Source: Tretioscincus oriximinensis (Eukaryota; Chordata; Lepidosauria; Squamata; Gymnophthalmidae). From it: DNA of 64,000 bases. A model generated the notes under the pieces. That model made no database searches, was not told the origin of the DNA, and saw nothing but the letters and a program-made list of their open reading frames with translations. Below are positions 46,608 through 58,755 of this stretch, piece by piece (within the stretch, counting starts at the first letter, position 1; every line of letters starts with the position of its first letter). The translations under genes were made by a program, and so were the position numbers. The stretch spans positions 1,685,136 through 1,749,135 of the forward strand of contig JAJVDF010000230.1 in assembly GCA_022410635.1 (NCBI GenBank), in the 5' to 3' direction.

Positions 46608-49600
46608 CTGTGTTAAAGGGACAAAATATACACTCACTTACCATATGCTTTGCAGTTACCTGTGCTTTCCCTTAGTTCTCTTTTGCTCATGGCCATATAA
46701 AGGAAAGCAAGACCTAGAGATCTCAAAGAAAGCAAGGTCATGTTATAGGACTCTGCAAGGCCTCTTGAAGGAAAACCTGTGTATTATGACCAGCCAAACA
46801 AAATGAGGGTTTTCTTTGAAGATGTGATGAGGGAAGACAGAAAATTCGTGTTTGGCAAAAGGAAAGCTAAACCAGAGACATTATTCAAAGACAAAGAAAC
46901 AGATCTGGAGAGACAAGGGGAAGGAAGAAACCAGAAACAGCACAAAAACAACACCAACAGGGTGATGCAGTCAACAGACAGTGATGTAGTCAATTGGTTC
47001 AAATCAACAAATGTCTCATTCGTGATTATCCAGAATGTCAGTTTTACTATCAAAGTGCTTTTCATTACTATGTATGTCTCCTGCACTTCTAATAGATACT
47101 ATTAGTATGAAAGTAAGAAACCCTTTCCTTTTTCAAGCTAAAAGTTTTAGACTAAAATGTGCTTTACAAATTCAGTTTCAAGGTGCCATTTAGCAATTGG
47201 AATGTCCCTAAGCATGCTCATCTTGCCAAAGAAATTCCTTAACAAGTACGTAGACAATATGAAAATTCAATAGAGCTATTCAGTGTTTGTTATATGTAAC
47301 TTTCGGCATTCAACCTACATATCATTTTGTCCAATAAATCTCAGTTGANAAAATAAAACAGAACCCCCAGGAACAGCCTTAAGAGAATACTTTAATGCTG
47401 GATCCATATGCTTGTTTTCCTGCAATTACTGCTGTTTATGCACAAGTTGAAAGATTTGATGAGCAATGAAGCAGATACAAACAGCAGCTTAATATTGCAT
47501 TTTGTAGATGGCATAATTTTATTTAATTAAACACTCTCACTTCTCATTAAAATAAGATCTCAAAACTACTAATCCTACACATGCAAATGAAATGGGAAGA
47601 AGAGATTACAGAAGAGATTAAAACCAGAATAAAACCAAAGACAAATAAGCAAATACTTAAAACATATTGAGTAAAAAAAATGAATAAATATTCACACAGG
47701 CAATACCTGGGTAAAGATTCAAATCTTTAATGGATACTTAAAAGATAATAAATGTTGGTGCTTTATAAATAGCAAAAGGGAAAGGTACTACACAGAAACG
47801 GTACTACCACAGAGGAGGCCTAACTGCAGGCTACATCACAACATATGGTTCCCACACAAAATCTGGGATTGAACTTCAAACCTTTAATGGCTATAGAAAA
47901 GAGGGACATTCAACTAGGTGCAACTTCTAATGTCTGCTGCACATGAAGAGAAAATCACATTTTTAGGCCTGTTAAATAGCCAATGATCTATTCTGAATTT
48001 TACACGGAAACCCATCGCATTCTGTATTTCATGGGACCTACAATAAGGCCTGATCTGCACTATACTTTGTTCTGGTTCAAGAAGTGGTCTAAGGAGAAGG
48101 CACAATTGCCTTTTCCACAATAGAGACAACTGGGAAATATACTACACCTTTCAAGAATCCTGTTTTAGTGAGATTGCAGGTGGACCAAACACTTTGAATG
48201 CCATGAGTCGACATAACAGAATATAAATTATACAGGAAGAACCATTACTTTAATATGAGTGTCCTAGGTAATTCTGGCTAATTAATTACCAATGACTCCA
48301 AGACTTGAAGGTTTGAGACATGGGAGTTGGTTGCAAGGATAGAATATCTGTCATGCTTTTATAAAGCCTTACTTTTAATTAGAATGATTAAAAGGACAAA
48401 TGTGCTTAAAATTAAAAGGCGTATTTATATCAGAAATGGGACATTTCCATTTTGATACAGATAACTCATTTGGATAATTTTAATATAAAAACCATATTTA
48501 TTGCAAGGTAGCATAACTTTTCTATACATTTAGGGTCCTGTATGGCTCTTTGCCAAAGATGACTAACCGTTGCCACTACTTGGCACAGCAAAAAGTCAAG
48601 GTTTCTCCTTCCGGAGGATGGGGTTTTAGGCCTCAAAAACCACAACACTCTGGAATTTAGCTACTCTTAGTTGTTTAAACATCTGCTATTCCAAATCATT
48701 TGAAATCACCAGCTTGAGTGCTTTATCTAAAGGCAGATAAAGAAAATTAAAACAAGCTCTTGCAACTCATTTTGTAAGCACATCCTAAGAAAGCCACTCT
48801 TGCATTTTTTAAAAAGACAAGAGCTGGCACTACTTAAGAAGAAGGAAAAAGAAGGAAAAACTGGAAAAGAAATAACAATGATGTTACTTTTAAAAACAAA
48901 GAAAAAATGTATGTTTCAACAGAGCCACTTTTCAAAGCATCATCATCAAGTTACCCTTCCATTTAACAAAACAATTATTTTTGTCTTACACAACTTTAAA
49001 TTTAAAAAAAATCAGATTTTCTTGGCGCATAGGACAAACTGAAGTAGAAGACACAACTGTAATTTGCTAAGCAATGTTCTAGAAAGATAAACAACATAAA
49101 CAAATGGGATATAAGGGATTTTTTAAGAGCAATCTTTTTTTAGTGCTTCTTGTATGTAGCTGTTTTAGGAGAAGTGACTTCACTGACCACAAAGACCTGC
49201 CACCACCTCGTTTTTCATATTTTGGGCACAGGTGCCATAATTTCCTTTGTTAACCAAAACAAATAAAAAAACCACCCAATCAGTTGTGGTACCTTGAATG
49301 TAAGTCAAAGAAAATAAAATGCAGAAACTGAAATGCCTACAAAAATTATACCTTCTAAGTAAATTAAGTATCACTGCACCTACATAACAAACACACAAAA
49401 GAAAATATTTAATAAAGTAAAATCGAGTTCCCATTCAAAACTCCTGCACAGAGTAAACATAGGATCATTTTACAAATCCATGATGGAAAAAGCTTAAGAG
49501 CCCTCAGTTACAGCTCCGTTGCAGGTAAAAATCTGCTGATTGTTTTAAAGTAATCATATTTGTGGTTACAGTTATAGATTGGGTAATGTGAGAACTAATG

Positions 49601-49627
49601 CCTACAATACTTAGTTTGTTAGTTAGT

Positions 49628-49628
<1 letters not shown>

Positions 49629-49682
<54 letters not shown>

Positions 49683-49724
49683 CCTACCTACCTACCTACC
49701 TACCTATTTATTTATTTATTTATT
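49629..49724. repeat. Compound microsatellite (TATC)13(TACC)6(TATT)5
   Basis: Thirteen perfect TATC units are followed without a break by six TACC and five TATT units. The TATT block is the A-rich tail (in reverse complement) of the L2-like 3' end at 49725-49800, so the microsatellite grew from a retroelement tail. It should be length-polymorphic. Confidence 0.95.
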
Positions 49725-49800
49725 TTTGTTTGCATTTCTATATCACCCTATACCTGAGGGACTCAGGGCACTTCACAATTAAAAACAGAATTAAAATATT
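49725..49800 (-). repeat. L2-like retroelement 3' end, reverse orientation
   Basis: The minus strand reads '..AAGTGCCCTGAGTCCCTC', 'AGGTATAGGGTGATATAG' and 'AAATGCAAACAAAAATAAAT', the same layout as the other tails of this type. Confidence 0.6.
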
Positions 49801-49839
49801 TAAAGCCACAGTACCAGAAAGTAGAGAAGGGAAAGTTGA

Positions 49840-49915
49840 AATATCATTGAATCTTAAAAGTTGAAGTGGACCTCCAGAGTTCCACCTATTCACTACAGGA
49901 TCTGCATCTACTGTG
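49840..49915 (-). repeat. Diverged bird-type CR1 end, reverse orientation
   Basis: 'ATATCATTGAATCTTAAAAG' and 'TTGAAGTGGACCTCCAGAG' then 'TTCCACCTATTCACTACAGG' are a decayed form of the CR1 end 'ATCATAGAATC..TTGGAAG.GACCTCCAGGG..TCCAACCCC'. Confidence 0.6.
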
Positions 49916-51343
49916 ACTTTAGTTCTTTTTTTAAAGACAATTCTATTTTAACTACAATAACACAATATTGAAAGAAACTGTGGTTCTTGTTCAGACCTAA
50001 GTCAGTTTGTTATGAAGGTTTGCTGCTCTCAACTTTGACAGAGGACTAATGTGTCACCAGAAATGACCTCCTTGATTCAAGACTATGAATTTATGAATTC
50101 CATTATAAAAAGATGCTTAACAGTTCCCATTGAGGAAGGATGCTGGAAACTTCCAGAAGACAAGTAAAACTCTTGGAAAGTAACTTCAGTACTTTTGAAT
50201 TGTATCCCCCTCTTTTAATCCATTACAACCATCCCTCTGACTAGATCAAAGAACAAAATCACCCAGGCAACAGAAGACAACTACAAGAAGAGAAAAGGAA
50301 GCATTTTCCTGCACTGAATTATATGACTATAATTACTCATAGAACTCTGGGGCTATTTTCAGCTTCAGTTAGCATCCCTGGCACCTCCAAAGTACTTATT
50401 AAATGCGCAACACAAGTAGTAAACAGCACTGAGCGGAAAAGGTGGAGATAATTTTTAGCAGCTTTCTCCCTCACACAATGGAGCTATTAACAAGAAATAT
50501 GACTTTTGAGGGACAAAAATATGCCTCCCAACAGGAAATTAGAAAATCCAGGCTTCAGTGACAAAAAGGAACCCAAGGGAATTTACACTTGCAAATATGC
50601 TATGACAGATCAAATAGTGACCTTCCTGCACAAGCCTGATAAAAAAGATCTGTAACAAAAACTGGGATTGGAAGCCCTTAGAATGGTTATGGAATGGAAC
50701 AGCACTAAATCCAAGTGGGAGGAATGAGCTAGTAAGAAGATGGTTTAAAGGAACATCCAAGTGCAAGTGATCTTTAAATAAGGTCACAATGCTTTTTAAG
50801 CTAATTGAAGAGTTTTAACCTATATTAACATTTTGTTTGGATGGAAATTCTCTTTGTGTAAACTGCTCACAAATCTTAATCCAAAATTCAGTACTCTATT
50901 AACATACAGCTGCAGTTCAGTTAATGGATTTGACAATACTAAATGGATTTTTTTGTAGAGGTGACCTTTCAATAAAAAAAATAGGTCAATGACAGTAAAG
51001 CCCATATTACTTAAGCCTACTTAGGACTTGAAAAATGATTGTAATTAAAATCATCAAAATATGTAGGGATTTCTAAGATTATGGGTGTTCAGAATTATTA
51101 TGTTACACAAAATCATACAATGTCCCTGACATAGAGGATTTCTCATAAGTTTAAGAAAGTAACAGAAAAACAACTAGAAAGTTATTTCTCACGTAAATGT
51201 TAACTGCAAGTTTGATAAACTGATCTACAGAAGCTAAAAAGGCCGATTTTTTTTTACTTTAGCAGCAAGCAATCAAGCTTTGATGATTCCCAAGTCTTAT
51301 CTAGAAAGTTCTCTCTACTGGTATGTCTCATTTGATGAACATG

Positions 51344-51560
51344 AGTCCAACAAGGAGGCTAATAGCACTTAGAGACTAACAGGAGAAAAATAGGTGGCAT
51401 AAGCTTAGACACGTTTATTTCTTCAGATGTATGAAGGAGTAGACACGTCCAAGAAAGCTCATGCCGTCTACCTTTCTCCTATTAGTCTGCAAGTACTACT
51501 AGCCCCCTTTGCTGGAGTTTCTGAACTAAGACTAACACAACTATTTCTCTGAAATTTTTC
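51344..51560. repeat. Foldback SINE-like element, near complete
   Basis: The left arm 'GAGACTAACAGGAGAAAAAT' to 'TTTATTTCTTCAGATGTATG' and the right arm 'GAAGGAGTAGACACGTCC' to 'CTATTAGTCTGCAAGTACTA' are inverted copies. The right side ends 'TTTGCTGGAGTTTCTGAAC' and 'CAACTATTTCTCTGAAA', as in the intact copy at 26937-27146. Confidence 0.75.
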
Positions 51561-51949
51561 AGGGAGGAAATGGGATCCAAACAAATATTGTCTATTAATT
51601 ATACATTTGGGAATAAGGTTGCAAGTCATAATCATTTTGTAAAAGCGCTCTCTCTAGAAACCTTATCATAATTAACAATGCCCCTGGCCTTGATTCATCA
51701 TGCCACCAGTCCTTTTCAAAATATTTTTCAAAATGAGATTTTCACTGCCTTCAGATTGGGATATGTATATTTATTAAATAAAGATTATAATTATGAAATA
51801 CACATATAGATGGGGTTCCAGGCACAAACAACATCTTAATGCCAGCTTCCTGTTTCTCTACTTCCTGGCAGAATTACCATTTCCTGTTTTATGGTTTTAA
51901 ATTGTATTCCTGCCTGCTTCTCAATGCCATTTTTTCATGGTGACAAGTG

Positions 51950-52850
51950 CTTATTGTAAAAGCTTGTATGCCCATCAGCTTCAAATTAAGCAAGTGCAAG
52001 GTCATGCATATTGGGGCAAAGAACCCAAACTACTCCTATCACCTGATGGGAACCAAGCTTTCTGTGACCGAGCAAGAAAAGGATCTTGGGGTGTTGGTGG
52101 ACAATTCAAGGAAAATGTCAATCCAGTGTGCAGCAGCAGCAAAAAAGGCAAATTCCATGTTGGGAATAATTAGGAAAGGCATCTTTATAAATCTGTGGTG
52201 AGGCTACATTTGGAATACTGTGTTCAATTCTGGTCACCACATCTCAAGAGGGATATTTTGGAACTGGAGAAGGTGCATAAAAGGGCAACAAAAATGATCA
52301 AGGGTCTGGAGCACCTCCCTTACGAAGTTAGGCTGCAACATCTGGGTCTCTTCAGCCTTGAAAGGCGACGTTTGAGAGGTGATCTGATTGAAGTGTACAA
52401 AATCATGCATAGGATGGACAGGGTGAATAGAGAAAAATGTTTTCTCTATCACACAACACAAGGACCAGAGGGCACTTGTTAGGTAGAAAAGTGGGAACAG
52501 ACAAAGGAAAGTATTTTTTCACCCAGAGGGTCATCAGCCTGTGGAATTTACTTCCTGAAGAGGTAGTGGTAGCTAACAGTTTGGATAGTTTCAAGACAGG
52601 ACTAGACAGGTTTATGGACACCAAGGGTATAAGTGGATACTAGGATGGATGTCTGGATGTTGCCTCCGGGATGGAGCAACAGGCAGGACTCCTGAAATAC
52701 CATTTGCAGGGAGTCATAAACAGGTGCATATTTTGCTTTCCTCTGTTCAGACTGCCCAGGTGCATCTGGTGGGCCACTGTGTGACACAGAATGTTGGACC
52801 TGATGGGCTGTGGCCTGATCCAGTATGGCTCTTCTTATGTTCTTATGTTC
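51950..52850 (+). repeat. CR1 LINE: ORF2 C-terminus, 3' UTR and 8-bp tail
   Basis: The longest CR1 copy here. Its frames read 'SKCKVMHIGAKNPN', 'EQEKDLGVLVDNSRKMS', '[14 protein letters not shown]', then after a frameshift near 52190 '[20 protein letters not shown]', '[20 protein letters not shown]', and after another near 52440 'KYFFTQRVISLWNLLPEEVV'. This is the end of the CR1 reverse-transcriptase ORF2. The 3' UTR then matches the other tails here, and it closes with TTCTTATGTTCTTATG. It is 5' truncated and non-functional. Confidence 0.92.
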
Positions 52851-55159
52851 AAAGCTGGTTGGAGCAGCAACAGCAGCTCACATGTTAAAAAAGTGAAATA
52901 AAGATGTTGTGCTCTAGGTGGGAAGCCTTTTTAACCCATTTGTGCCCAGTCCCACCCATAGGAAACAGGTAATTGGCTTTGAAGGGTTGCCTTCTATAAC
53001 TATATTGAGCTAATTGAGAAGGATCCCACACATACACCCAAGGCCAAAATGCTAACCCCAAATGGCAGGGAGAAAGTAAGGAATACTTTAGAGTAGGATA
53101 GAAAAATAAGATAGAATTACAGGACCGATCTATCTACTCTGTCTCAAAACCAGCAATATTGGATTTTTCTTCTATGCCCATTGTGCAAATTCTTCTCAAA
53201 TACTGTATTTAATCAAATTTAATACCACCACCAGCAAAGCAGCACATATTCCACCAAGCTAACTGAGCTTTATCGATGGTTCTATTCAGTGATTAGAAGA
53301 AAGCGCACCCCACAGGTAATAAAATGTCTCTTCCCTTAGCATTTACCACCCAGGGAAATAATTAATTTTATAAGAGCAGCAGAAAAAAAGAAGAGCTTAG
53401 ACTGTCCAAGAGAAACGCCACACATTGCCCAAAGAGAATCAAAACGTTAGAGCACGGCCCAAGCAGTGAGTTACCATTACTACCTCTTAGAAGGAAAGAA
53501 GCCGTTCTCTGGATAAATCCTAGTAAAGGAATAAAAATGATGGAGAAAAGAATATAAACACAAGATTACAAAAGCAACGGGGAGGAGGTTAGTTGGGTTC
53601 TTCATGATGAGGGCACACAAGAAAACATTTTTATTACTATAACCATACATTGTGACAGTTTTGATTAGAATGTAAGAAAAAACAATTTGAATTGGTGCAA
53701 AGGCCAGTGTAGTAGAGCAGCCTATTTCCAGTTGAATAAACAACAGGAACAACAGAACATTGATATCGCTATATAAATAACTAAAGAAACGATTGAATGA
53801 ATGAACAGCATAAGACGCAAGCTTATGTAAAAGATTTATACTACTATTATGCTAATAGTAAAGATAAAGTTTTAACTGAAAACCATCTCTTAGGATGCAT
53901 CTATATATTATCTCACACTATAAAGCGTTAATTTGGAAAATTTGCTACATGTAATTGCAGAAATGCAANTGTGTTAGTTCTAGGAAGGGCTGTCTTAAGG
54001 CCTTTTCCAGCTAATACTTTTAAGCAACCTCTGTAGTACAGTGTCCTGCTGTAGCACCATAAGGCACCATGTAGACATCATACATGAGAGACTAGTCTTG
54101 CAATCTGTTGTATAACCTGCAGAAGTAAGGTTGAAATCTTTACGGCATTTTTCCTTTTGTGGACTGTGAGCCATGACCCTGTAAGTAAACTGCAGCACTA
54201 CATATAGATGTAGAGCTCAAGGATGGCATGGGAGTGCACCCTTAGTAATAAATTATTTAATTACATTCAAAAAGTCCATGGAACAGAAAAATATTTATAA
54301 TTTTTTTGCAACAACCCTCCCTCCTCCACGGATAGAGCCATTCTGTTGCCATGAATCTATCACAATTTAAGGATATCATTACTTTTTTTGGCAGGGACAG
54401 TGTCTTCCTACATTTAACTTGCCAACAGAACAAAGATTTTTGTTGAAAGTTTACACATGGCAAGGTACTTTGCAAAACATAATAATCCAACCCATAAAAT
54501 TGTCTAGCCTACCATTTTCCCTGACCAACCTTATTATAGGGAACAATTTCAAGTGTTTTAAATTCCCTACATGTCTCCATTTACTAAAGCAAGCATTGTC
54601 TAAAACACAGCCTGTATGAAGGCTCAGCTTCTGTAATAATATGGATGCCATGGAGGTAATTTAGGATGCTGTATCAGCTCAGTGCTTCTAGCATCTACAC
54701 ATTTTGTTTGCCCTGTTTTAGGATTTAAGCTCCGCTTGAGACATAGACAAATATTGCTGCACTATATTAAATTGCATATTTCCCCACTGTTTTTTTTTCT
54801 AAATAACAATTCAATAATAAAGGTCCACTCTGAAAGAGAAACCAACTTCCTTTCTTATATACATAGTAACAGAAGACTGGAAAAACCAAGGACTCTTAAG
54901 TTGTTCAGAATGATTTAAGCACACACCAACACTAAAGTCAAGGTACCAAGTGCTTATTCTTAGCCAGTCGGTAGCACATTTTCTATGTACAAGCCATTTA
55001 TGTAACCCCTCACATTCACTCTTTTTGTTCTTCTGTCACAGAAAGCAGCAAGTCATCAAGTTATGGTTAGGGTTAAAACAGTTTGCTGAACTAAAAAAAA
55101 TTAGGGTCTACTGAAACAGTGCAAATTGGCTGAATCCCTCCACTGGACTGGAGGTAAAT

Positions 55160-55403
55160 AATGCTTTTAATGCTCACTAAAGAGATGGCCTCTCATCTGA
55201 GAGATTGGGTTTCAAGGCCCTGTATCAGATGTGGGGAGGAGTGATAATCGTCTACTAGCCTGTAGCTCTAGCCAGCACAGCTGTTTGAAAGCAAGAATTG
55301 CAACAGACTGCAACTAGATAAATGGGAACCACCACAGCGGGGTGGGGAAGATAGAACATAAGTCTTTGGGCAAAAAATAACCTTGTAAGACACTTTAGAG
55401 TCC
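55160..55403 (+). repeat. tRNA-like SINE, same family as 7.1 kb copy
   Basis: A B-box-like 'GGGTTTCAAGGCCC' is followed by 'TAGCTCTAGCCAGCACAGC', 'TGTTTGAAAGCAAGAATTGC', 'AACTAGATAAATGGGAACC' and 'ATAACCTTGTAAGACACTTT'. The 3' body is shared with 7074-7270. Its boundaries are approximate. Confidence 0.55.
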
Positions 55404-55519
55404 CTTCAGGTGAGAAAAANNGGGTTTAGAAATCCAGTTCTTCTTCTATTAAATGTTTGGCTTGGGGGTCTAGATTTTAGATATACCTGTCTTTTAATAT
55501 CCAGAGACAAAATGGCACA

Positions 55520-56070
55520 CTACAGGTACTATGACTGGGTTAAATGCTGCAACGGAAGATTGCACACTGGATAGAATGCAGAACCAAGCCTTAGATTTGC
55601 TGCTAAACAGTCTGGAGAATAGCACAGGAATTCTACTGCCAGAGTCAGTAAACGAGACAGGGGAGGGATGGGTATCTGAGCAGCGCATATGGTTATTGTT
55701 AAAGAGTAGAAGGACAATATTGTATGGGAATTGGATCATTGGTATGGCTATTTAGCAGAATTTATGGTATTTGAGGAAAGGAAAATTGCTTGCAATGGGG
55801 ATAATAAGAGAAAGAACCTGGCTGAAAAATTGGTGAAAATTAATTGCATATGGAATATTTGATTGTGGAAATGTAAGGTTTAAATCTATGGTGCTGATGA
55901 TTATGGAACAATTTAAGTTGTAAGAGAGTTTAAGAAGGCAAATGATATTGTCTAGTTTCCCTGTTCCGGGGAGAGTTCGGTTTTTATATGTTTTGTTCTT
56001 GTATTAATGTTTTGATGTTTTTTATCTCCTAAAAATTAAAACTAATAAAAATATTTGTTTAAAAAATGAC
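55520..56070 (+). repeat. Possible LINE 3' end (L1-like), low certainty
   Basis: A roughly 550-bp AT-rich stretch closes with 'GTTTTGATGTTTTTTATCTC' and 'ACTAATAAAAATATTTG', the form of an L1-type 3' UTR ending in AATAAA. An open frame at 55531-55755 has no recognised domain. The call rests on the ending only. Confidence 0.3.
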
Positions 56071-56593
56071 AGGGAAGGGAATATTACTGCTAAAACATCT
56101 TGAACTATGATAGCACCGATGTTCATTTATCAATAACATTGATGTCCATACAGTGTTTCCAAAGTATTTTAAATGCAAGATTTCATTTATCTAGATGCTT
56201 CCCTGCCCAAAGTCAGCTTGAAGCACTAAGAATGGAACATTGCCAGAACTGGACTGCTGTTCACATGAATATACTATCCTGCAGGAGGATGAAGTCTTGA
56301 GGATTATTCTAACAATAGTGGCTTTAATTCTATTTGCAACTTGGAGCAGGACCAATTGACTAAAAAAAAAAATCAAAATTCACAAATAAATTATCCACAA
56401 AACTCACAGTTTTGAAATATGTATGTACTAAAACAGAACAAAAACTATACAAACCAAAAATTAGAAGCAGCATTTCAATGTTTCAAGGAATATCGATGGA
56501 ATAAAGTTGAACACAGATAAAAATTGAACATCAATATCTTTTATAGTAAGTGTGGAGCAAAGAAGAATTAAACAGAGCAAATAAATGCCTTAC

Positions 56594-56619
56594 CAGATCT
56601 CTTTTTTCCAATCGGTTCT
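56594..56619 (-). CDS. SH3PXD2B: SH3PXD2B 26-nt microexon after PX domain
   Basis: Only 26 nt, between TCTTTTCAG and CTG|GTAAGG on the minus strand, phase 2 in and phase 1 out. With the split codons it reads E-PIGKKRS-G, a short basic segment that joins in frame to the SH3-1 exon ('[11 protein letters not shown]'). It corresponds to the IGKKKSG segment that follows the PX domain in human TKS4, as I recall it. The frame, both splice sites and the sequence agree. The PX-domain exons are not in the window. Confidence 0.85.
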
Positions 56620-57144
56620 CTGAAAAGACAAAAAAAAAAAAGTTATGACGCGTAAAAAAAATTCATAACTACAATAAAATTGAAAGAAGTAAAAGCTAAA
56701 AGTAGGTATTCCCTTTAAGGCAATTCTTTACCCAGACAATATTTCCAGGGTGTTTTTATGCTACCATTTTTCCAACAAAAAATTAAAGTCACTTGATTGT
56801 TTTTTTAATAAAGGTTCTTTCTTTTCTTCAGCAACACTACAGCCAAACCCAATTACAGGTACAAGTGAGTTGCAAATCCCTTAGGATTTTTTGTTGCCTT
56901 CTAAGCATCCTTTTGTTGCCTTGCAAAGGCAAACTGTAGATCCCAAGTAAGAAGAATAACTTGCACTGATTAGCTGCAAGTAAATAAAACCAAAAGCTAA
57001 AAAAAATAGGATTAAGCCAGGGTGAAAGAGCCACAAATAGTCAATGTGTGAAACAACAAAATCAGCAGGAAGAGAGGGACAGTCCTTGTAATTTGGAATT
57101 TCTCCCTCAGACTAAGGTCTAAAATGGCAAATAATGCCATGTGG

Positions 57145-57436
57145 TGTCAGGGTATCCTGACATATGTACAGTATATATTGTATGATTTGTATATGGTTAT
57201 GTGAAGCTGTTGGTCTGTTCGGGTTTTCGAGGGAAACAGAGCTTTGCAAATAAACTGTAATTGCTGATCACATTTTGTAGGGAAAGGCCGGCTGCAGTCA
57301 TTGGTTAAAGAAATGCATAAATAAGGACCTGACAGCAGATTCCAGTCACTGCAGATCAGTCAGATCCACGATAGAGCTGAAATAAATCACTTTCCTGAGC
57401 TGAAATACTTTGTTAGTGTGGTCTGCAGTCACAACA
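57145..57436 (+). mobile_element. Probable 5' LTR of a Ty3/Gypsy-like retroelement
   Basis: It begins TGTCAGGGTATCCTGACAT and ends ..CAGTCACAACA, giving TG..CA ends. It has a TATA-like 'GCATAAATAAGG' at 57315-57326 and AATAAA at 57249-57254 and 57381-57386, consistent with U3-R-U5 order (TATA, then poly(A) signal, then end). A gag-like frame starts 26 bp later. No second LTR is in the window, so the exact ends are inferred. No primer-binding site was recognised. Confidence 0.6.
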
Positions 57437-57461
57437 TTTTTTCTCTCTCACTTGGTCTACC

Positions 57462-58125
57462 ATGGCTTTCAGCCCCAATGGAGGAGGAGACAGTGGGGAG
57501 AATACACCATGGTTGGAGCGTGGCCGTATGGAGCTACTTCAGATATGGGAGCTGGTTTTAGATAGGCCATGACTGGTGGAGGACCTGCACGAGCTCGTGG
57601 TTGTCGCTGGGCAGTGGTGTGACCAGCAGCACAGAGGTGGCATGGAGGTGATGGCCATTCCAGCCAGGCCTACCTTCACACCATCGCCAGGGGACCTAAG
57701 GGTGACCTTCTCGTGCGGTGTTGAAGAGCTGCCGGGATTCTTGGCACAGATCTCAACATACCTGAACTGCTACAGGGACCTTTTCGCATCTGAGATGCAC
57801 AGGATGCAGTTCATCCTGGGCAAGCTGCGAGACAAGGCCCAGGAATGCCTGCTACTCCTGCAGTGGACAGATGCGGTAGACCTGAAATTGGTCCAAGCAC
57901 TTACCAATGGGCTCTAGGAGCACTTTGGTGACCCGTTCTAGAGGGAGTCCACTGTGGAGCGGCTCCATACCATTGTATAGGGCAGCAGAAGGGTAATTGA
58001 TTATGCTACAGAGTTTCGGAAGTATGCCAGATGGGTCCCCAACTACCCAGAAGAGCTCCTCATGCACCTATTCAGGGATGGCCTTCATCCCGTCATCCTG
58101 GAGGCCAACTGTTACCTACCCAGCC
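57462..58125 (+). pseudogene. Broken Ty3/Gypsy-like gag (capsid) remnant
   Basis: The frame opens at ATG 57462 downstream of the LTR. It has in-frame stops at 57570-57572 (TGA), 57915-57917, 57939-57941 and 57978-57980 (TAG), after which the same frame continues as capsid-like sequence to about 58125 with no frameshift. The 57576-57917 part shows a Gypsy gag capsid style ('ELPGFLAQISTYLNCYRDLF', 'MHRMQFILGKLRDKAQECLL'), and the later part has 'YATEFRKYARWVPNYPEEL'. This resembles the gag from which the RTL/PEG10 genes of mammals derive. pol and the 3' LTR are absent. Confidence 0.75.
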
Positions 58126-58737
58126 CTAATCAAAAATATTTTGATCAAGGGGTTCTTTACACTTGTAGATCCCCCTTCCTATTCTTGTCTTGCTCTGTAA
58201 GTAAAGTTCGCTACAGTGTAAGGTCAAACATAAGTAAAGTCACTTGTTTCCCCTTTCAGAAATTTAGAACTTCCTAGAACATTTTTCTGAAAGTATCATG
58301 CTCTCAAATTTAGTTTCAATAACTAAATAACTGGTTGGTTTTGGGAAGTAACTGCTCAAGGCAAATAAGTTCTCACATTTTTGTAGACCACCTTAAGGGG
58401 AGGTTTACAGGAGACACATACTGTATAACATTTGTCCTTTCAGCAACATAAAGGATCAATTTGATGTTCCTATCAGAGCTGCTATATCCCAAGCAGAGCC
58501 TAATGCTTTTGCTTGGACTCTGAAAACAGGCCGCATTCTTCACAGCAGAACTGTAATTCTGGCAGGGATGGGGCTATGGTTGCTCTTAATGTATGTTGCC
58601 ATGCTCTGTTTCAAGGCATGAAGAATAGACCCTGCTTCATTCTTACAAGAACTTGTAAAAGGTGCCATGAGATCAGTTTTCATTCCTTCCATACAGAAGA
58701 ATAGAAACAGTCAAATGTAAATAAAGTTGTTATTAAA

Positions 58738-58755
58738 GGGGGGTGGGGGGGGGGA
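58738..58755. repeat. Poly-G tract
   Basis: A run of Gs broken by one T. It is non-coding and could form a G-rich secondary structure. Confidence 0.8.

Larger units (their letters stand above)
46608..56593 (-). other. SH3PXD2B: SH3PXD2B intron between microexon and SH3-1
   Basis: A phase 1 intron of about 10 kb. It holds the compound microsatellite and L2-like tail (49.6-49.8 kb), a CR1 end, a foldback SINE (51.3 kb), a long CR1 3' part (52 kb), a tRNA-like SINE (55.2 kb) and a possible L1-like 3' end at 55520-56070. The stretches 46610-49600, 50000-51300 and 52900-55100 show no recognisable feature. Confidence 0.85.

Noticed and set aside
49598..49864. 88-codon open frame through the tetranucleotide repeat
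   Set aside because: The SIYL/TYLP repeats are only the translation of the microsatellite.
52195..52643. Open frames as a host gene
   Set aside because: They are the C-terminal part of a CR1 reverse transcriptase with frameshifts and a CR1 tail.
53891..54240. Possible hAT-type element with GATGCATCTATATATTA ends
   Set aside because: Only the left end resembles a known type. The right end match (CTACATCTATATGTAG) is weak and no target duplication was found.
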